Below, one piece after another: positions 12,648 through 23,267 of a stretch of DNA of 64,000 bases (the first letter of the stretch is position 1; each line of letters starts with the position of its first letter). The DNA is from Quercus robur. Taxonomy: Eukaryota > Streptophyta > Magnoliopsida > Fagales > Fagaceae. The notes under the pieces are model-generated. The model was not told the origin of the DNA. It did no database searches and saw only the letters and a program-made list of their open reading frames with translations. The stretch spans positions 30,771,354 to 30,835,353 of the forward strand of contig NC_065536.1 of the NCBI RefSeq assembly GCF_932294415.1. The letters are read 5' to 3'. Position numbers and translations under genes: made by a program.

Positions 12648-13883
12648 ATGGACCCTCTGGTTCGGTTCTTAAAGCACGACTCCTTACCGAACGATAAGGT
12701 TGAGGCTGGCAAAATCAAGAGGAGAGCTTCTCGATTCTGGCTGTCCGAGGATTCCAAACTTTACAGACGCTCATTCTCAGGGCCATACTTGTTGTGTGTG
12801 CACCCAGGGGCTACGGAACTTATCCTAGAGGAGTTGCATGAAGGGATTTGTGGAAGCCGTACAGGGGGCCGGTCCCTCTCCCACAGGGCCATGACGCTGG
12901 GTTACTGGTGGCCGAGCATGCATAAGGAGGCTCTGGAATATGTGAAGAAGTGTGACCAATGCCAAAGGTTCGCCCCGAACATACATCAGTCGGGCGGAGT
13001 ACTTAACCCGTTGTCCAGCCCTTGGCCATTCGCACAATGGGGCCTAGACATACTAGGGCCGTTCCCCAAAGCTGCTGGGAACAAGAAGTTTCTTCTCGTC
13101 GGCACCGATTACTTCACGAAATGGGTCGAAGCTGAAGCGCTGGCAAACATTAGAGATGTCGATGTCAAGAAATTTATCTGGAAAAATATTGTCACCAGGT
13201 TCGGGACCCCGCACACCCTGATCTCGGACAACGGCCTCCAATTTGACAGCAAGGCTTTTAGAGAATATTGCAATGAACTGGGGATTGTCAACCGATACTC
13301 CACGCCAGCCTACCCGCAGAGTAACGGACAGGCGGAAGCCATCAACAAAACCATAGTGAATGGACTGAAGAAGAGGTTGGACGACGTGAAAGGAAGGTGG
13401 GTTGAAGAGCTGGCCCATGTCTTGTGGACGTACCGCACCACGCCTCGCAGGTCCACGGGAGAAACCCTCTTTTCGTTCACCTATGGGGCCGAGGCCGTCA
13501 TCCCATTAGAGATAAACTTTCCCTCCCAGAGGACTACTGCATTCAACCCAATTGCTAACAACGGACTTCTAGAGAAAAGCCTGGACCTCCTCGAAGAGAG
13601 AAGGGAAAGCGCAATGGTGCACCTAGCTTATTATCAGCAAAAGCTCAAACAGGGTTATGACGCCAAGGTGAAGTCAAGGCCTTTGACGCCCGGGGATCTA
13701 GTGCTGAGGAAAGTCCTGGGCACCGCGAGGAACCCTGCATGGGGAAAGCTTGGACCAAACTGGGAGGGCCCATACCGTATCACCTCTGTGGCCGGCATTG
13801 GAGCGTACTTTTTCGAAGACTTGGACGAACGTGTAGTGCCACGTCCGTGGAATGTAAATAACCTGAAAATGTACTTTTATTAA
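12648..13883 (+). CDS. pol: Retrotransposon integrase (C-terminal pol segment)
   Basis: This is the last open stretch of the polyprotein frame, ending at TAA 13881-13883. It has an integrase zinc-binding region (HEGICG, then YWWPSM, then CDQCQ). The catalytic core has the DDE residues in GLDILGPFP, LISDNGLQF and GQAEAINKT. A C-terminal GPY/F-like segment reads KLGPNWEGPYRI. No chromodomain is seen, which agrees with the Tat clade. The domain looks intact but is cut off from gag and RT by upstream stops. Its ATG at 12648 is unlikely to be a native start; it is simply the first Met after TAG 12600. It inserts element cDNA into host DNA when released from the polyprotein. Confidence 0.93.
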   Translation: MDPLVRFLKHDSLPNDKVEAGKIKRRASRFWLSEDSKLYRRSFSGPYLLCVHPGATELILEELHEGICGSRTGGRSLSHRAMTLGYWWPSMHKEALEYVKKCDQCQRFAPNIHQSGGVLNPLSSPWPFAQWGLDILGPFPKAAGNKKFLLVGTDYFTKWVEAEALANIRDVDVKKFIWKNIVTRFGTPHTLISDNGLQFDSKAFREYCNELGIVNRYSTPAYPQSNGQAEAINKTIVNGLKKRLDDVKGRWVEELAHVLWTYRTTPRRSTGETLFSFTYGAEAVIPLEINFPSQRTTAFNPIANNGLLEKSLDLLEERRESAMVHLAYYQQKLKQGYDAKVKSRPLTPGDLVLRKVLGTARNPAWGKLGPNWEGPYRITSVAGIGAYFFEDLDERVVPRPWNVNNLKMYFY

Positions 13884-13928
13884 TGACAGACACCATACTT
13901 GATGCCGTGTTACTGTACAGCTATTTGG

Positions 13929-14975
13929 GATGAATGTTAAACAGAACCCAAGTCCTGCATGGCTCCTCGGACCACAGACTTGAGGGAAATTAACCACTCC
14001 GCGATTCTCGATGAATGTTAAACAGAACCTAAGTCCTGCATGGCTCCTCGGACCACAGACTTGGGGGAAATTAACCACTCCGCGATTCTCGATGAATGTT
14101 AAACAGAACCCAAGTCCTGCATGGCTCCTCGGACCACAGACTTGGGGGAAATTAACCACTCCGCGATTCTCAATGAGTGTTAAACAGAACCTAAGTCCTG
14201 CATGGCTCCTCGGACCACAGACTTGGGGGAAATTAACCACTCCGTGATTCTCAATGAGTGTTAAACAGAACCCAAGTCCTGCATGGCTCCCCGGACCACA
14301 TACTTGGGGGAAATTAACCACTCCGCGATTCTCAATAAGTGTTAAACAGAACCCAAGTCCTGCATGGCTCCTCGGACCACAGACTTGGGGGAAATTAACC
14401 ACTCCGCGATTCTCGATGAATGTTAAACAGAACCCAAGTCCTGCATGGCTCCTCGAACCATAGACTTAGGGGAAATTAACCACTCCGCGATTCTCGATGA
14501 ATGTTAAACAGAACCCAAGTCCTGCATGGCTCCTCAGACCACAGACTTGGGGGAAATTAACCACTCCGCGATTCTCGATGAGTGTTAAACAGAACCCAAG
14601 TCCTGCATGGCTCCCCGGACCACAGACTTGGGGGAAATTAACCACTCCGCGATTCTCAATGAGTGTTAAACAGAACCCAAGTCCTGCATGGCTCCCCGGA
14701 CCACAGACTTGGGGGAAATTAACCACTCCGCGATTCTCAATAAGTGTTAAACAGAACCCAAGTCCTGCATGGCTCCCCGGACCACAGACTTGGGGGAAAT
14801 TAACCGCACCACGATTCTCAATTAGTGTTAAACAGAACCCAAGTCCTGCATGGCTCCTCGGACCACAGACTTGGGGGAAATTAACCGCACCACGATTCTC
14901 ACTAAGTGTCAAATGGAGCCCAAGTCCTGCACGGCTCCTCGGCCACGGGCTTGGGGGAAATTAGCATCGCAGCCG
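13929..14975 (+). repeat. Thirteen-unit 81-bp tandem array in the element's 3' region
   Basis: Units start at 13929, 14010, 14091 and so on every 81 bp to 14901, without a single indel. The last unit is diverged and slightly short. Each unit holds CCCAAGTC and GACTTGGG about 22 nt apart, able to form a hairpin. Because 81 is 27 codons, frames stay open across many units on both strands. The array lies between the convergent integrase and antisense genes. Tandem repeats in the 3' region are known from Tat/Ogre elements and can seed satellites. Confidence 0.95.
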
Positions 14976-15218
14976 TTTTTGCCTAATTATGAATTATCGT
15001 AATTTTAACATACGCATTCATTTATACTTAACTTTCAACAGTAAATGACAAAACCGACATCCATTCATGATGAAAACACAATAGAATAAAGCAACGGTAT
15101 CTGAAAGGAAATAACTTTTATCATTCAATCTTCAAAATAGTTCGGTTCACAAACATTAAACAATGCAAAACAAAATGAAACACTAAAAGCAAAACAAAGG
15201 AATTCCTATACTACTATC

Positions 15219-17656
15219 CTAAGAGCCCTGAGTCAGAGCAGGCTGATCATCTACTGCTTGGTACTCCGGGGCAATCTCCTTGGCCTGTGCAAGGATCTCG
15301 CTGATGCGAAGACTGTCCTCGAGTGACTTGCCCTGCGCGACCTACTCCGTGCCCCCAGTCTCGGGAACAGAGGAGTCTGTGGGAAGAGGCTCGGTGGAGG
15401 CAACCTCGTCAGGAACCTCGCGTATGTCCTCCGGGAAAAAGATGTTCTCAGCCTTCCTGAGATCAGAATCTGTTGGGACGGCTGCACGATCCAGGGCTAC
15501 ACCCCAGGACATGGCGATGTATTCCCTGCAGACGGTGGCAACCTCCTCGGCCAGTCTAACCTCAGTATCGTGGACTCCACGTTCATATGAAGCCGCCACA
15601 GCCTTCTCAGCAGCTTCCCTAGACAAGCGAGCCTCCTCCTTGGTCCTTGCAAGCTCAGCCTTAAGCTTTGAAACCGCCTGCTGCTCCGCCGTCAGCTTAT
15701 CCTCAGATTGGCGGAGCTGTATGCGCAGCTCGTCAGCTTGCTTTTCAGCATTCTTAAGGCCAGCTTCTGCACTCGCGTTAGCCTTCTTCACCTCCTTTAG
15801 TTCATTACTCTGATGATCAAAATCCCTTTTGAGATCGCCAGCGGCCTTCTCAGCTGCAGAACGGGACTGAGCCTCCCTATGCATGTCCTCACGAGCCTTC
15901 TTGGCCCACTCCTCAGCAACAAAAATTTGTTGGGTGATCTGTGCTCAGACGGAAATAAAAACACTATTAAAACTTGACGATAAGAGGGTACTCAGTATGG
16001 AGACGAGATAGAAGATTCCACTTACCATGGCCATGTCCCTCTTCAGTGATATGAAAAGTTCTGGCTGAAGAATCTTCCTGAGACCCTCCATATCACGAGG
16101 CAAGAAAAGAGGCTGCTCCAGGGCCTCGGCCAAGAATGATGCCTGCCCTCGTTGGGATTCCCACAGGGTCGCATCCCAGGGGATTGGGGTGCCGTCTAAC
16201 TCGATCCGGGGCGACCATGTTCGTTGTTCCCTAAGAATGGCCGCCTCGTCTCGGCTATCAGTGGACCTAGTCCTTTTCTCTCGAGGCTCTTTCGTTTCCT
16301 TGCCCTTCTTTTTAGGCCCAGCTTTTTCACGGGCAATCTCTCCCTCCTCAATCTCGTCCACAGGCCTTTTTCGCCTTAAGTTACGCATAGGCTGCAACGC
16401 CGCATCCGACGAGGGAGGGAGAGGAGGAACAGGAGCTTTAGGGGCAGTTTGTCCCTTCGAGACGTCCTTGGAGGTCTGCCCCTTGGTCCTGTTAGATAGA
16501 AGGCCCCTTAGGCCAGTCCTTGGCTGCAGATCCATTCCTTCTTCTTCTGTCTCTTCGTTGATATCAGGCTGTGCGATGACTAAACCAGTATCAGGAGCCG
16601 CTGAGGCGCGGTCTAGATCGGCGTCAGAATCCGAGAGCTCTACTACTCTAACCGACGCCTCTCCTTCCTCGGTAAATTGGAACTGGTCTATTTGTTCCTC
16701 CAAGGATGAATGCGAAGAACCAGCCTCTTCCTCCGGGATAACTACTGGGGGAAAGGCCCGTTGGGGAGGTAGCTGAATAGGAGGTAAGTCTGTTTCTGCG
16801 AGGAACCCTGGTACGGATACGTCAATGCGTGCCAATCTCGGACTGCCAGCCCTTATAGCTTAGCCGGCGTCCACCAGGGATCGAGTGAGGGGAACGTAGT
16901 CCAAAATCAAAGGAGCCGACCGCAGTTGTCCGTCCTCGCTTACGAAGATCTCGGACCTTAGGAGGTAATTTAGATACTGGATGTTGACCAAGCTCAGCCG
17001 AGGTGATGTTCGCTCCTTGTCTGCAAAGGCCGTTAAAAGGTTTATGTTAGTCCGAGGAGACATAGAACCAAACCAACAAGTTTAAAAAAGAAAAAAGGGG
17101 GGAGAGGAGCTCAAAACTAAGGTCCTCCCCACGGAATCTAGTTCTATGACACCCCACCTGGCGTCCCCGCCCTAGTCGGACAGTGAAGGCCGTCATGCCA
17201 TGGTCCGGAGACGATCAAATGGTCGTCCTTCAAGCCTTTACTGGACTTTGGGAGGCAGGATATCAACCTCACTTCGTCAGTCCTGGACTTTAGGTAGTAT
17301 GAGTCGCCGAGCTTATGGCATTCATAAAGATGAACCACGTTGTGCCATGAAAGGTTGAGGTTCATCTGATCGTTTAGGGCGTCGGCACACCCCAGGATCC
17401 GGAACAGGTTCGCGGTGCTTTGATGGGGTGCCAACCTATGACCACGTAGGTAGTCCCTAGTTATTCTCCCCATTGGAATCGTCATTCCTCCTTCCACGAA
17501 GGCTATCATTGGAATTGCGACTTCCCCTGTTTTCCTCTTGAACAAAATGTCCTCCTGATGGCAATACTCTAAACCTACCTCCGGTGGAATACGATACTTC
17601 GCCCTGAAGCCCGCCATACCGGCCGGAGAATCTACCATTTTCTCAAGCCTACCCAT
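15219..17656 (-). pseudogene. Antisense spliced gene of the Tat element (gypsy antisense protein)
   Basis: Exons read on the minus strand: 17656-17158, 17020-16026 and 15938-15219. A non-coding leader exon precedes them and ends at 17728 with donor GTAAGT. Donors are CAG|GTGGGG and ATG|GTAAG; acceptors are TTTGCAG and GAGCACAG. Phases join exactly, giving 737 sense or interrupted codons plus a stop. In-frame TAA (16862-16860) and TAG (15344-15342) break this copy. The N-terminal ~170 residues resemble the 'putative gypsy type transposon' domain (IPMIAFVEGG, DYLRGHRLAP, LFRILGCADALN). The middle is acidic and then has a basic, NLS-like stretch (GPKKKGKETK). The last exon encodes a long Ala/Glu/Lys-rich coiled coil (AEKQADELRIQLRQSEDKL). 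Function is unknown. Such antisense frames occur in other Tat elements. Confidence 0.8.
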
Positions 17657-17872
17657 CCCCTCTAATCCTAAACAACTTGAAGGCAGTTTGATTAATGAAG
17701 AATAACGAAGAAGAAGCGCGCACTTACGGGTAAGAAGCTCGACGGAGTCTTCAAGAGAATGGCGGCAAAAGTGAGAACGGAGGCAAAAGTGAGAATGGAC
17801 TGAAGGAGAAGGCTCTGAGATGTTCTGGATACTGGAGTGTTCATCAAAAGTGAGTGACGAACGCCTTCAAAA

Positions 17873-17881
17873 CCTTATATA
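17873..17881 (-). promoter_or_regulatory. TATA box of the antisense gene
   Basis: TATATAAGG reads on the minus strand, 217 nt before the antisense start codon. The stretch between it and the GTAAGT donor at 17727-17722 contains no ATG, as expected for a leader exon. It lies about 280 nt inside the 3' LTR, so the antisense promoter is separate from the LTR promoter. A start near 17845 is inferred. Confidence 0.55.
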
Positions 17882-18149
17882 CTCAGTAGAAGTTGGACAG
17901 GCATACTTCCGTCTAGAGCTGGTGAAACGCTGTCCACCGTAGATCCGGTCTTCAACCGTTGGATTGGATGAGTGTAAAACCCCAAAAGCTGCAATTACTT
18001 TCCCCTGGGTCATTAAACGCCCTCAGCATTAATGAGGCACGTGAGGGCGCACCCCCCCTACACGTGCGAGGCAGGAATCCACAACGAACTGTCCATTAGG
18101 CATCAAAATCCCGTCTTTCCTCCTCGGACCCAGGAGGAAAAGCCGGAAT

Positions 18150-18160
18150 TTTGAGGGGCT
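18150..18160 (+). other. Polypurine-like tract before the 3' LTR
   Basis: TTTGAGGGGCT ends two bases before the 3' LTR start at 18163. Its position and G-rich core fit the plus-strand primer of Ty3/Gypsy elements. Confidence 0.6.
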
Positions 18161-18162
18161 AT

Positions 18163-18878
18163 TGTGGGGGTAAAATTCGCCAGTCAACGTTGGGCCATAG
18201 TACTTGTACTAAGCCCAACCACATTAAGAAGCGAAAACAAGGGCAGAGGACCCCCCAGCCCAATCATGTTGGGCCGGGCTTGCTTAGGGGCGTCCGAGGA
18301 GGAGTACCTCCTCAGACGCACCAAATGGGAGTCCAATTCACACCCTGTACATGGTGAAAGGTCATCCAAAATCAAGGAAGAATGCAGGACGTTCGGGGGG
18401 GGGGGGGGGGCAACTACAACTGCCACATTAAATGCAAGGAAGCTACTTTTCCAGCCGCATTAATGTGGAAAGGACAGGAGAACAGAATTATCTTGGCCAG
18501 TGCAACTCACAGAAAAGAAGGAGGGTGTCCTATGGGACAGGAACTCGAGTGGAGGCCCAAATGATTAACAAGTGTAGGGTCCTTATCGTAGGAGGGATGC
18601 TATATAAGAGAAGAAAATCCCCATGGCCAGGGGATCGGAAAAAGTAGAGAAAAAAGGAGTTGGAGGAAAAAAGCATAAGATACAGCCCCACGGACTGTTA
18701 TCCAGGGAAGCTTAAAGGAATATCCCCACGTCCATATGGCTGCATGGCTTGCTTATAACTACGTTCACTCTGTCAAGACCTAGTTCTGTAACCTACTCTC
18801 TATAAATTCATTGTTGAGGGACTTTTGGGCCAGAATCGCTTGCCTATTGGGCCAGAGCCCCCAAAAACCCCCCCTACA
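18163..18878 (+). repeat. 3' LTR of the Tat element
   Basis: 716 bp. It differs from the 5' LTR at about a dozen positions plus four extra G in the G run (16 G at 18395-18410). Most differences are transitions. It is followed directly by the ATAGT duplication. Confidence 0.95.
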
Positions 18879-19079
18879 ATAGTAATTAATATCCACACCA
18901 GTTATTTAACCTTTACATATACATAAAACTATTTGATTGCTTTTGAGAAACTGATTCTTAGTCATATTTGTATCAAGTCTTTGTTCATGACCCTCTTAAT
19001 AATTGGCATCTTTTCAACTTCAACGTTGTTCCGCAAATGTTAGTTTTTGCAAGCACTAATGCCACCCCTATTGTGAATT

Positions 19080-19540
19080 ACTTCTTTAGGTATCTCTAAA
19101 TCTCAATCATAAATAAAGTGAAATGGTTCTACTAAATAGTGCTCATATTATTTATTGACTATGTAGGCTGTTCATATTATATATCCACAAGTTGATCATG
19201 TATTATCTGTTAAATTACAAGTTTAGAAGCTGGATTATTTCTTCAGGTTTCTCGAAATCCCAATTGTAAATAAAACTAAATGATTCTACTAAATATTGCT
19301 CGTATTATCTATTGGTTGTGTATGCTATTCATATTATCCACCAATTGACAAGGATTATCTGTTAAATTGTAAATTCAGAAGGTGGATTATTTCTTATGGT
19401 ATCTCTAAATCTCAATTGTAATTAAAATGAGATGGTTCTGCTAAATAGTGCTCATATTATCTATTGGTTGTGTATGTTGTTCATATTATTCACTGGTTGA
19501 TCACATATTATTTGTTAAATTGCAAGTTCAGAAGTTGGAA
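19080..19540. repeat. Three tandem copies of a ~155-bp unit
   Basis: Comparable landmarks (TATCTCTAAATCTCAAT and variants) recur at 19091, 19248 and 19400. Each is followed by a region with CTCATATTAT...TTGTGTATG...TTCATATTAT...CTGTTAAATTG. Copies have drifted by many substitutions. No coding potential was seen. Confidence 0.75.
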
Positions 19541-20676
19541 TCAAATTTATTGTCCCTAATCTACATTTTCTTTTGTAAAAAACATTTTTCCATTTTTTTC
19601 CTTTCCTTTGATTTGAAATGATTTTTTTCTAGAATGATGGCTTGTAGGTACTATGAAGTCTTCTTATTATGCAAAATTGAGAAAAAGGATAATTCATGCA
19701 TCTAGGAGAAATCAAAATTTTGCAAGCAATATTCATGCTCCTGCAACTCATTTAAACGAAGATGATGTTGTACATATCTAAAGACTGAGTTCCTCCTGCT
19801 AATAGTCATTTCAGTAATAACGTGTCAAACATAGAACATTGTAATGACATGCTGCATTTTTCTATTCAAACAGGTGAAAATCTAAATTTTATAAATGTTG
19901 TTAGCATGCCAAATTATTCCATAATAAACATTAACTTATAATTCAATTATGATCTTAGGAAGTCACACATGAAAAATGGTGATAGTTAACTTCAGTAATA
20001 CAATCACTTTAGCTTTGTAAGAGTGAATCTTTTAGGGTTAATTTCGTATTTTCATATGACTAATCAAATGGTAATAATTTCCGTGATGATGCAATACTCT
20101 GTCGCAGAACTTGCTAAGAAGTAGCTGGCAAATAAATATTATATAGAATCGTTTTGTAATTTCTCCAAAATAAACAGATTCTAGCTTTCTTTAAAACTTC
20201 ATGAATCTCTTTTAACTTCAATGTAGAAATAGACAAAGAACATGTTAGAGACAATGGAGAGTATGATTTTGGATGAATTGAACTAAGAGTATTTAATATT
20301 TATAACTGGGAGACTGGGACATAGAAATATAAATATTAGAAGACAGAGTAGTTAGATGATATTTTATATTTGGCAGGTGGCCGCCCAAGCTGGCAAACGC
20401 TTACCTTTGGCGTTTAGACTTTGGAGTGTAGCTGATGCCCACCATTTTCTGAACTTTCAAACTTTTGGACCCTGGAAACTACGAAGAATTCTCCTGGGTG
20501 TAAAATACTCTGCTTTTCACTTTTAGACCTGGTTGAATTCATCTGTATGACCCAATAACCAATCAATTATTATAGTTTATGTCTTTATGAAATGCATATA
20601 TTTTAAATTTTAAATTACAATTATTTCTATTTGCAGATACGGTTGAAATCTTTGAGTCTATATTCGTTGGTGATGT
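19541..20676. other. Intergenic DNA, no clear gene
   Basis: A short stretch near 19650-19780 reads like a fragment of coding sequence (Arg/Asn-rich in one frame) but ends quickly in stops. I could not assign it. The rest is AT-rich without recognisable signals. Confidence 0.45.
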
Positions 20677-21832
20677 TGTTGGCTTTAGACCCATGTCAAA
20701 AGACTCAAAACATTGTATTTAACCATTTTTAAATCCAAGTTGATTATTAGATATGTTATGGAAGCTTTAGGTTAAACACATAATTATCAATATCATGGAA
20801 GTGCGGAAATTTTAAGAGACACGATATGATGACCTATGAAAACTAATGAAATGAACCGTTTCATAGTAAAAAAAAAAAAAAAAAAAAAAACCTAGGGGAC
20901 TTGGCCTTATCAATCTCAAGGTGAATAGATTCACTATTAGATAGAGACTTACCGTTAGAATAACCCTATTTGTGGTAAATCTAAGTACAGTTTATGTGAA
21001 CCTACAATCCATAACTCCAAGACAACCCTAGAAGGTTTTCTCCGACGTAGACCTCTAGTCCACGACTCCAAGATAACACTTGAAGGTTTAGATCTAGCAC
21101 TCTAGATGACTGGATTGCAGCAACTTCAAATCTATTATAGTAACTAAAAATTTAACCTAGCTATCATCAAGGTAAAACCGATCCACTATGAAAAAATTGA
21201 AGTTTGTACAATAAGACTTAGACCACTAACATCTTATTGCTACCTCGAGTAGAAAACTTACTACCACGACCACGTGACAGCTCCGAGTCCACGGACTACT
21301 TCTTTCCTTGATCCAATGCAACCACAAGTACTTCCACTTGTGACTTTGAGACTCCACTCAAAGGTTTCAGATTTTCTTTAAATTCTTTATGCAGCAACTG
21401 AAGCGATCACCAAGTTCTTAACATGAATCTCAATCTTGATAACCCTAAGTGTGTATAAAGATAAACATCTCTAGATCTCACTAGAGATTCAACACACAAC
21501 ACATCAAAGATTTCTAAAACGTAGTTAAGGTTTTTCCTTTTATACTTGGAGTAAAACATAAAACCCTACACATCAAACCAGGCTTGGGCTGAGTTGGAAA
21601 ATTCTGCAGAAAATTAATCTGCACAAGGTTCGATCGATCGAGCCTAATTTTGGATCAATCGAGCCTCGCAGATTTGGACCAATAAATCCTACAATCAGTC
21701 AATTCCAACTTTTAAAAATAAACACACTTTGAGCAAGCCTAAACCTAGACTCTATATTTTGATCATGGTTTGCTAACATAATACATAATGAAGTTCTAAT
21801 ACATTTAGTTCCTAAAGTCTTAGAACCTAACA
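20677..21832 (-). mobile_element. Copia-like LTR, minus orientation, decayed
   Basis: Read on the minus strand, it starts at 21832 with TGTTAGGTTCTAAGAC. It runs in parallel with the LTR at 63096-63931: same start, same CGATCGATCGAG motif near 21640, same TATAAAAGG box near 21540, same AACCTTCA / acgtggtcg blocks. An A-rich insertion is visible near 20869-20890. The inner end near 20677 is inferred by similarity to the other copy (TGTTGGCTTTAGACC). No target duplication was found. Confidence 0.6.
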
Positions 21833-23267
21833 TATAGATTGATTTCCAATAGTGACTTTAAAATGAGAAGACACAAAACCTTTTAGATCTCAACAGAGCA
21901 GCTCCAAAGTCTTGAAAAACATGTCTTAGGGTTTTTTCTTTATATACTTAGTGAAGTAAGTCTAAAACCTTAATTAATTGATGGGTTGATGGGCTAAATT
22001 TCTTAAAGTAGGTCTAAAACTCTAATCAACTGATGGGCTGATAGGCTAAATTTCTGATTCTACATATATGCATTTCGATCGGTCAAACTTAAGTTTTGAT
22101 CAATCTAAACTGTTAAAATTTATGATCCTTGAATCACTTGAAATCTTGTTCTTGCACACTGAAGAGTGAGTAATAACATCGTCTAAACATTTTTGTTGAC
22201 TCTATTAGCTATAACTAGACCATTTTTTGTTCACGTGTTTGTCAACACAACTATACAGATTTAAAACCTGAGAGATGTCATTATGTTATACATACATTTA
22301 TGATGACTGATTTCGCCCAATTGAATTCGATTAAAGGTAGTTGGTGCTGTGTGTTTGTATATCAAAGATTCAAAACACTCCTATGTTGGACTTGGGGGAC
22401 AATATATGATTTCCAGCTTGTAAGGAGTGTAGTAATTAGTAAATCACTAGCTGGATGAGTATGAACATGTCTATTTCTTAATGCTAACTTTGTCCCATTG
22501 CCTCCTTAAGAAATGTAAAAATGGTTTCGCCATGTTCGTAGATTCCGTCGGGTTATGTTCCCAAGTGTAATCAATAAATGAATAAATAAATTAGGCTTTC
22601 ATTTGGTTTGGCCACTACACCTCGTTAGTCTGAACTTTATCTCGGGTTTTTATGTCTAAATCTATCAATGCCTTAAAATTAAGATATCATATTAGGAAAC
22701 AGTGGTTCCTAATATGAGTGCATGTCATACGTTGATAAAATTTCAATGAGCTGTGATGTGTAAGTTGTAATACTCTGTTTCAATTTTTTTTTTTTTTTTT
22801 TTTTAAATATTAAGGCATAGCACGGCATCCATAGTCTTCTCCCTACAGTTATCTGAATCGCAGCCTACTAATGGGTCTAAGGAATGCCAAGGTTTCTAAC
22901 ATATACATACCCCTAAAATGCTAAAATCACTTATTACCCTTCTTTAAAAAAAATCATTTTTGTTTTAAAAAACTGAGTATTACAAATAGTGTGATGTATG
23001 AAACCTGAGATCTTCGAATTTAGGACATGTCATTAAAGTCCATAGAGCCCACCATCTGAGAAGTCCCCGAGAAGGACAATCAAAGGATATTTACATACAA
23101 TTGCATAGGTTATTTTTCTAGTTAATGTAAAAAAAAAAGGTTTATTTTCCTAGTTATAATCTTGAAAAGTAAAAATTAATTCAATAATCAACTAGTCTAA
23201 TAACCCAAAATCTAAGTTTGGAGACTACGTTATTTAATGAATGGGAAAGAATAGGTACCCATTCCAC
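21833..23267. other. Intergenic DNA with a further LTR-like remnant
   Basis: 21850-22260 carries sequence resembling LTR interior, including a CGATCGGTCAAAC motif and a TTTATATACTTAG TATA-like segment. It has no recognisable ends. 22300-23267 shows nothing I can name. Confidence 0.4.

Larger units (their letters stand above)
7779..18878 (+). mobile_element. Ty3/Gypsy LTR retrotransposon, Tat clade, with antisense gene
   Basis: This is a complete 11.1-kb element. The LTRs (712 and 716 bp) begin TGTGGGGGTAAAA and end CCCTACA, and they are flanked by the identical 5-bp duplication ATAGT (7774-7778 and 18879-18883). Order inside: primer site, gag, protease, reverse transcriptase, RNase H, second (archaeal-type) RNase H, integrase, 81-bp tandem array, antisense spliced gene, polypurine-like tract. 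RT before integrase places it in Ty3/Gypsy. The double RNase H, long 3' non-coding region with tandem repeats and antisense frame are Tat/Ogre-type features. The LTRs differ by about 12 substitutions and one 4-nt G-run length change (my eye count), so the insertion is fairly recent. Five stop codons in gag-pol make this copy non-autonomous. Confidence 0.95.

Noticed and set aside
8790-13418. Several antisense open frames under gag-pol
   Set aside because: They are shadows of the constrained sense frame. None has a promoter or splice structure, unlike the gene at 15219-17656.
13698-14402. Long minus-strand open frame of 234 codons across the array and integrase end, encoding a 27-residue repeat
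   Set aside because: It is open only because the 81-bp period is a multiple of three and the units lack stops in that frame. It begins and ends arbitrarily and has no conserved start or family.
14011-14964. Plus-strand repeat-encoded open frames and a CRISPR-like regular array
   Set aside because: There are no distinct spacers; whole units are tandem and lie in a plant retrotransposon. The frames are by-products of the periodicity.
15280-16776. Plus-strand Ser-rich open frames at 15280-15813 and 16189-16776
   Set aside because: They are complements of the antisense coding exons. Their composition reflects the opposite-strand codons.
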